Source: JAGQRJ01 sp041402045
Lineage (GTDB): Bacteria; Planctomycetota; J058
Direction: 5' to 3'
Length of the DNA: 64,000 nt
Assembly: GCA_041402045.1 (NCBI GenBank)
Contig: JAWKSZ010000016.1
Span: forward strand, 1 to 64,000
Part shown: positions 59,336 to 64,000 of the stretch, one piece after another
Numbering within the stretch: the stretch's first letter is position 1
How the letters are laid out: the number at the start of each line of letters is the position of its first letter
The notes under the pieces: model-generated
What the model saw: only the letters and a program-made list of their open reading frames with translations
Databases searched by the model: none
Told to the model about the DNA's origin: nothing
Translations under genes and position numbers: made by a program

Positions 59336-60890
59336 GGCTACTCGAGGCGTCGACGCGCACGTCGCGGTAGCGCACGGGCTCGCCAGAGAACTCGAGCACG
59401 CCGACCTCTCCCGCCGCGACCGGGGTCGGGAGACCGACCTGCCGCGCGGGCACGCCGTTCACCGTGGCCTGGATCCACTGGTCGTGGACCGCGAGCAGCA
59501 CGTCGAGGTCGGTCTCCCCGGGTCCGGGGTCGTGAGCAGCACGCTGCGCACGAGGTGCCAGCGGCCGTCGATCAGCCGGGCCACCCGCAGCAGGAGCGGA
59601 GGCCAGGGCGCGCGCTCGAAGGCTCGCGCTGCTCGTCGCTGGCGAGCTTGTCGATCCGCTCGCCCACGTTGGGCTCGCGCACGACGTAGGCCAGGTGAGC
59701 CTGCCCCACGTCCGCGGCCCCGAACACGAACCCGCCGTAAGCGCGGGGTGTCGAGCCAGGCCGATCCGCGCGCGCAGCGCGTAGGGCAGGGTGACAGGCG
59801 CCTCGCGCAGGAGCAGGAGTCCACCCAGGTCGAAGTCGCCGAGCCCCCGGCCCCCCCGTAGAGCGCGCCCTCCTCCGCCGCGCCACAGGCCGCCCTGGTA
59901 GGGGCGCCAGGACTGCCAACTCTGGGGCGTGGGCGGCAGCGCGGCGTTCTCGCTCAAGCGCTCGCCGAGGAACGCTCGACCAGGGTCCTCTTGCAGCGCG
60001 GGGTCGAGGGTCACCGCGCGCTCCAGGCTCTCTGGGCGCGGGGCGTCTCCCCGCTGACCGCGAGCAGGTGCGCGAGCGCGAGGGTCAAGCCCGCGGAGTC
60101 GGGGTGCGCGCGGAGCGACGCCCGGGCCAGGTCGAGGCGTCGCGCCCGCTGGGTCGTCGACGTAGGCGCATGGACCCGGGCGACGGCGTCGGCCTCCTGG
60201 GTCCGCGCGCCTCGGTGCAGCGTCGTGAGGGACTCGAGCTCCTGGGCCTGGCTCCCCTGCGCCGCAGGCCGCGGCTCGATCAGGTCCAACGCGGCCCGGG
60301 CGAGGTCCCCAGCGCTGATCCGCCCGAGGATCGAGGCCAGCTCGCGGGGGACGTCCACCGTCGGGGGCGGCGCCGGAGCGGGGGCGGCGACGGTCGGGGC
60401 AGGTGCCTCGGTCCTGCGCCCGCGGGACACCCCCACACCACGCTCAGGCTCAGGGCAGGGCAGGATCGCCGTGGCGGCCGTGGCCCCGAGCCAGGGCCCG
60501 CTCGTGGGCAAGGGCATGGCGGCAGGGAGCCCCGGGTGCTGGGGCGGGTGGCGCTGCGCAGCGGGGCGCGGCGTGGAGGCGCGTGGCGCAGGTCGTCGAG
60601 GTCCTCCGCCAGGCCAGGGCGCTGGGGTAGCGCACCAGGGGGTCGTGGGACAGCGCCCGGGCGCAGATCGTCGTAGCCCGGCGGGAGGACTGCGCCGCGC
60701 GCGCCGACGGCGGCGGGGCGTCGGTCTCGAGGATCTGGTTCACGACCTCGGCCACGCTCCCCCCGCGGAAGGGGCGCTCGCCGGTGACGAGCTCGTAGAG
60801 GATCACCCCCAGGGCGTGCACGTCGAAGCCGGGAGTGGCCTTCGTGCCCTGCACCTGGTCGCGGGACATGTAGTAGGGCGTGCCGGGACC
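59336..60890 (-). pseudogene. Ser/Thr protein kinase, N-terminally truncated and frameshifted
   Basis: Reads from the activation segment onward: YYMSRDQVQGTKATPGFDVH, ALGVILYELVTGERPFRGGS, VVNQILETDAPPPSA and LSHDPLVRYPSA (kinase C-lobe, Hanks type). A Pro/Ala linker, a possible helical region and a beta-rich C-terminal domain (LDVLLAVHDQWIQATVNGVP, VGVLEFSGEPVRYRDVRVDA) follow across several frames. The N-lobe and catalytic loop are absent: homology stops at about 60890, where the REP-like palindrome and the IS110-associated DNA begin. The exact 3' end is uncertain because the last frame lacks a clear stop. Confidence 0.6.
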
Positions 60891-60894
60891 TCCG

Positions 60895-60914
60895 GGAGCA
60901 GCAAGCTGCTCCCC
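60895..60914. repeat. REP-like palindrome, copy B
   Basis: GGAGCAGCAAGCTGCTCCCC, identical to 42367-42386. It marks the point where the truncated kinase ends and the non-coding flank of the IS110-family element begins. Confidence 0.7.
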
Positions 60915-61392
60915 TTCTATGGGACCTTGATAGTCAAGAGTGGTTCTTACTTCTCGAAGGCGGCTCCTTGTGGAGGTCGGAAGTCGGACTGGTCGGCCTT
61001 GAGGTAGCTGGAGTGACTCCGCTGCAACCTTCTATCCGTGTGGCCCTCGTGAGGACCGGCACAAAATCCTGCATACGCCACTGACGCGGGGTCATTCGTG
61101 GCCTTGGAAGCCGACGTGGAGGAGTCCAATCTACGAAAACGGCCTAGACGCACTCTGCGCCTGACCCAGGGGAGCAACGGCGCTCCTCACAGTCTTCAGT
61201 TCCTGGTTCCACGAATATGTTCATGCGGGAGGTACTTGTTCTTCGGTGCCGTTCAGCTCGGCGGACTGTGGTGAGGCTGTGGGCTGGTAGCCGGAGCTGA
61301 CGGAGGGCCCTTCGAAAGCCCGGAGGAAGCGGAGGCGCGAGCAGTCCACGGCCTCTCCACAGTCCGCCGAGCTGGATAGGTTGACCAGGTCA
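60915..61392. ncRNA. Structured non-coding flank of the IS110 element (candidate bridge RNA region)
   Basis: 478 bp without a supported gene, clearly less GC-rich than most of the window. CAGCTCGGCGGACTGTGG (61254-61271) is a perfect inverted repeat of CCACAGTCCGCCGAGCTG (61357-61374), with further pairing inside (GTGAGGC with GCCTCTC). It lies just downstream of the transposase stop. Characterised IS110/IS1111 elements encode their bridge RNA in such non-coding ends. The assignment is inference. Confidence 0.35.
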
Positions 61393-62556
61393 TTAGGCTG
61401 CTTCGGTCTCAGGAGACTCGCGCGAAAAGATCGCCCCCCCGGGCACCACGCCGTGTTCGACGTAGCGCCAGAGCGCGACCAGGAGCTTCCGAGCTACGGC
61501 GACGATCGCGACCTTTCTCAGGCGTTTTTTGCCCTTCCCGGAGTTCGCCTGAAACCACCGGGATATGTCGCTCTCGGGCTGCCATAGGACCCAGTTCCAG
61601 GCGAGCTCCACCATGACCGTGCGGATCCTTCGGTTGCCTGCCTTGCTGACGCCTTGTTGCCGGTCGATCTGGTCGCTCTTCCAGTGGGAGTCGACGAGCC
61701 CTGCGTAGGCCCCAACCTGCTTGCGGTTGTCGTAGCTGCGCCAGAAGAACTCGAGGGCCAGCGTAAAGGAGCTGATCGGGCCGATCCCCCGCAGAGCTTC
61801 GAGACGCTGCGCGACCTCGACCGCCTTGGACTGGGGCCTCGCCTGCTTGAGGAGGGTGACGAGCCGAGCCTTGATCCCGGCGAGCTGGCTCTTCACGAGG
61901 TTCAACCGCGCGACCTCGTCCCGAAGCTCGGAGGCCAGCTCTACGCCGAGGTAGCTCTCGTCAAAGCGCTTCAACTCGGCGAGGCCTTCTTCTGTGAGGT
62001 CGGAGTTCTTTACCTTGATCCCGTTGCCGTTCAGCAAGCCCTTGATCCGGTTGACGTGCATGGTCTTCTCCTTGCAGAGCGCGTCTCGGCGACGCGTCAA
62101 CCGTCGTTCGTCTTCCTCCTCAAGGGTAGGGACGGTGAGCGTTCTCCAGACCTTCTCGCCGCGGTGGTAGCGAAACAGGTCTTCGAGCAGCTTTTGCAGG
62201 TCCAGGCGGTCGGTCTTGACCCGACGGGCCTTCTGCTCGACACGAAGACTGGACGGGTCGATCACGACGTTGTGCACCCCGATGCTGACGAGAGCACGGT
62301 GGAGCCAGAAACCCTCGTATCCGGCCTCGTAGACGCTGAACACGGGGGCGTCGTCTGCGAGTTTGAAGCGCTGCTTGGCCTTCGCGATCTCCGCCTCGAA
62401 TCGAGGAAGAACGAGGGCGAATCCGCGTGAGGCCACGCTGACTTTGCGCATGGGACTCGCGATCTGATCGCTGAAGCCAAGGAGGAATTTGCTGCCGCCA
62501 CACTCGACGGCCATGTAGAGGGCGGGGGTGGTAGCTTTCTGAGGGGCCGTTTGCAC
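61393..62556 (-). CDS. IS110-family transposase/recombinase
   Basis: 387 residues from the GTG at 62556, preceded by GGAG at 7-base spacing; the longer frame to 62604 is less likely. The N-terminal RuvC-like domain has acidic positions E18 (YMAVECGGSK, where most relatives have Asp), E77 (VYEAGYEGFWLHRAL), D116 and D119 (KTDRLDL). The C-terminal Tnp20 domain has LRGIGPIS and the catalytic-type S304 in GVSKAGNRRIR. WNWVLWQPES and ARKLLVALWRY place it in the subgroup with AxELS-type N-termini. It is intact and may be functional. Confidence 0.88.
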   Translation of the reverse strand: MQTAPQKATTPALYMAVECGGSKFLLGFSDQIASPMRKVSVASRGFALVLPRFEAEIAKAKQRFKLADDAPVFSVYEAGYEGFWLHRALVSIGVHNVVIDPSSLRVEQKARRVKTDRLDLQKLLEDLFRYHRGEKVWRTLTVPTLEEEDERRLTRRRDALCKEKTMHVNRIKGLLNGNGIKVKNSDLTEEGLAELKRFDESYLGVELASELRDEVARLNLVKSQLAGIKARLVTLLKQARPQSKAVEVAQRLEALRGIGPISSFTLALEFFWRSYDNRKQVGAYAGLVDSHWKSDQIDRQQGVSKAGNRRIRTVMVELAWNWVLWQPESDISRWFQANSGKGKKRLRKVAIVAVARKLLVALWRYVEHGVVPGGAIFSRESPETEAA

Positions 62557-62604
62557 AGTAGATCTCCGGCGTAGGAGGTTGAAGTTTGGGGTGAACGGCC
62601 CCAT

Positions 62605-62771
62605 TTCACATCCTCGCTGTGACGCCTTCGCCTCTGGCTAGCGCCCCCACATAGGATCTACGAGTTTCTGGGAGAGGGATAGGGGTCGGCTCCGCCGAGA
62701 CGAGAGCGCCTCTGGGACTAGGGTTCGGAGCAGCGCCTCCGAGCGGCGGAGCCCTCCTGCTCCGGCTGTCT
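62605..62771. other. Non-coding 5' flank of the IS110 element with a hairpin at 62727-62763
   Basis: GGAGCAG (62727-62733) pairs with CTGCTCC (62757-62763), with CTCCG/CGGAG nested inside. It follows the stop of the Hsp70-family gene and could be its terminator or the other side of a disrupted REP-like palindrome. No gene is seen here. Confidence 0.4.
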
Positions 62772-64000
62772 TCAGTCGTCCTTGATCACGAGGCCGATCG
62801 GGTGCGAGTCGCCGTAGAACTCGGCCTGGGTCTTGACCTGGCTGTGCACGACCTCCTCCAGCGGGCGCAGGACCCGGGCGTCGGCGCCGAGCTTCTTGAG
62901 CTTGGCGTGGGCCTTGATCCGCAGGTCCTGGGGAATGTCGCGGGCCCGGTCGCCGGAGAGCCGGGCGAGCTGCACGACGGTGAAGAACGCCTCGGTCTGG
63001 TTCAGGTTCAGCTTGAGCAGGCGCGTGAGCCAGTCGGCGGCGGTCTCCGCCGAGACCAGGCGGTCGACGGGGCCGTAGAGCGGGACGCGGCCGCCGAAGC
63101 GGGCCATGGCCCAGGGCCCCCAGCGCGGCGGCGCCTTGCCCTTCTCGAGCTGGTCGAGGAGCACCTCGCCCAGGCGGCGCTTCTTCTTGGCGGAGAGGTG
63201 CTCGAGGCTTGCGGCCAGGCGCCAGAGCTCGGCCAGCTCCTGGCGGTCGGCGCCCTTCTTCCCGCCCAGGAGCTGGGCCTGGACCGGGGCGAAGATCGTC
63301 TCCTGCTGCCCGCGCTGCAGCCCGCCGGCGATCCGGCGCCACACCACGTGCCACTCCAGGCGCACCGCGTTCTTGTTGGGGTGCGACATGCCCTCGAGGA
63401 ACACCTTCCACATGACCGCCACGCGGTCGAAGTCGAGGGTCGCGCCGAAGCCCGGGCGCAGGAAGAACCCGACCAGGTTCAGCCAGCGGGCCTCGTGGAA
63501 CGGGCTGCGCTTGCGGGCGTTGCGCTCCTCGATCAGCACGTCGAAGAGCGAGCGGATCACGGGCACCGGCCAGCCCTCGCGGGACCCGCCCAGGATCTCC
63601 TCGAGCTGGTTGACCAGGTCCTCGAGCGGCTGCTGCGCGGTGCCTGCGGGCAGGCGCAGGGTGGTAATGATCAGCTTGCGCGCCTTGTCGACGGTGGCGG
63701 CGTCGGGGCCGACCACCGCCGGAGGCAGCTCGTCGTCGACGGCGTGGGCGCGGCCCTCGGGGTCCTCCTCGGCGCTCGCCTCCGGCTGCGCTTCGCGCGG
63801 GCGGGTGTCGAGCTCGAGCTTCCACTGCTTGTCGCCCTCCTTGGCCTCGCACCACATTTCGAGGGTCCCGAGCTCGGTGTAGCGCGCGACGAGCTCGACG
63901 GGCACGTCCTTGACCCGGGTCGTGCGCTTGCGGCCCACGCGGATCACGGTGTGCAGCGGCGCGAGCTCGCTGAAGTCGTCGCCGGCGAGGGCGACCACGC
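62772..64000 (-). CDS. Hsp70-family protein with DUF3731-like C-terminus (partial)
   Basis: 409 codons of the C-terminal part; the 5' end is beyond the right edge. The visible start matches the end of an Hsp70 substrate-binding-like beta domain (PLHTVIRVGRKRTTRVKDVP, LGTLEMWCEAKEGDKQWKLE), followed by an acidic linker and a long helical domain of ~280 residues with RSLFDVLIEERNARKRSPFH and FFLRPGFGATLDFDRVAVMW. This layout fits Hsp70-family proteins with a DUF3731 tail found in Planctomycetota, Myxococcota and Proteobacteria. The nucleotide-binding domain should lie upstream; ATPase motifs are not in the window. Confidence 0.75.
   Translation of the reverse strand, partial: VVALAGDDFSELAPLHTVIRVGRKRTTRVKDVPVELVARYTELGTLEMWCEAKEGDKQWKLELDTRPREAQPEASAEEDPEGRAHAVDDELPPAVVGPDAATVDKARKLIITTLRLPAGTAQQPLEDLVNQLEEILGGSREGWPVPVIRSLFDVLIEERNARKRSPFHEARWLNLVGFFLRPGFGATLDFDRVAVMWKVFLEGMSHPNKNAVRLEWHVVWRRIAGGLQRGQQETIFAPVQAQLLGGKKGADRQELAELWRLAASLEHLSAKKKRRLGEVLLDQLEKGKAPPRWGPWAMARFGGRVPLYGPVDRLVSAETAADWLTRLLKLNLNQTEAFFTVVQLARLSGDRARDIPQDLRIKAHAKLKKLGADARVLRPLEEVVHSQVKTQAEFYGDSHPIGLVIKDD

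Noticed and set aside
60947..61177. Minus-strand ORF of 76 codons next to the palindrome
   Set aside because: No domain, start context or homologous pattern that I recognise; more likely part of the IS110 non-coding end.

Overview
The window is very GC-rich chromosomal DNA (long ORF-like runs are open in several frames) from a Gram-negative, probably uncultured bacterium. The best guess is Planctomycetota, with Myxococcota as the alternative. Reasons are three prokaryotic RING-finger-like proteins, FHA and degenerate kinase-like proteins, an EHD/dynamin-like GTPase, a giant TPR protein, zinc-ribbon membrane proteins and a MoxR-DUF58-transglutaminase operon. LPS-core-type glycosyltransferases beside a Kdo/WaaP-like kinase point to a Gram-negative envelope. 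No rRNA, tRNA or CRISPR was recognised. Many genes start with GTG, and ATGA/GTGA stop-start overlaps are common.

Layout. 1-8.1 kb: C-terminally incomplete giant TPR protein (minus). 8.2-12.8 kb: CPBP protease, secreted metalloprotease, coiled-coil secreted protein, RING + arrestin-like protein, alpha/beta hydrolase. 12.8-18.5 kb: ADP-forming acyl-CoA synthetase, two tandem paralogous membrane proteins (the first frameshifted), TPR-like protein. 18.6-23.6 kb: cardiolipin synthase-like protein, hutI, dynamin-like GTPase, GNAT-like protein. 23.6-27.1 kb (minus): LPS kinase-like protein, GT2, GT4 and a RING membrane protein. 27.1-32.3 kb: a run with many apparent frameshifts (membrane protein, saccharopine-dehydrogenase-like, RmlD-like, Eco57I-type DNA methylase). 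32.4-33.6 kb: FHA gene followed by a RING gene interrupted by a small palindromic insertion. 33.7-38.7 kb: MoxR-DUF58-transglutaminase-SDR operon. 38.7-43.3 kb: visibly less GC-rich island with orphan genes, a toxin-antitoxin pair between 67-bp direct repeats, a broken ComEA-like gene and an ATP-grasp gene. 43.3-48.1 kb (minus): radical SAM (TIGR03960-like), Maf, DUF192 lipoprotein, secreted hypothetical. 48.3-51.0 kb: frameshifted pseudokinase-FHA and an orphan. 51.1-54.1 kb: HtrA-type protease and a triad-less paralogue. 54.1-54.8 kb: non-coding tract with a 43-bp tandem palindromic array and CGCAAAGGA inverted repeats. 54.8-60.9 kb: a second badly frameshifted run (zinc-ribbon protein, prenyltransferase-like, spermidine-synthase-like, DUF962, SDR, truncated Ser/Thr kinase). 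60.9-62.6 kb: IS110-family element with long structured non-coding DNA. 62.8-64 kb: C-terminal part of an Hsp70-family protein, cut by the window edge.

How the genes work together. The clearest functional units are the MoxR operon (chaperone ATPase, vWA-like DUF58 and membrane transglutaminase), the LPS-core glycosyltransferase cluster, the radical SAM-Maf-DUF192 operon and the active/inactive HtrA pair. The FHA-RING operon is the least explained unit. The frameshift-rich stretches alternate with long intact genes, so they may reflect consensus errors in the assembly as much as real gene decay; gene calls there are reconstructions across frames.
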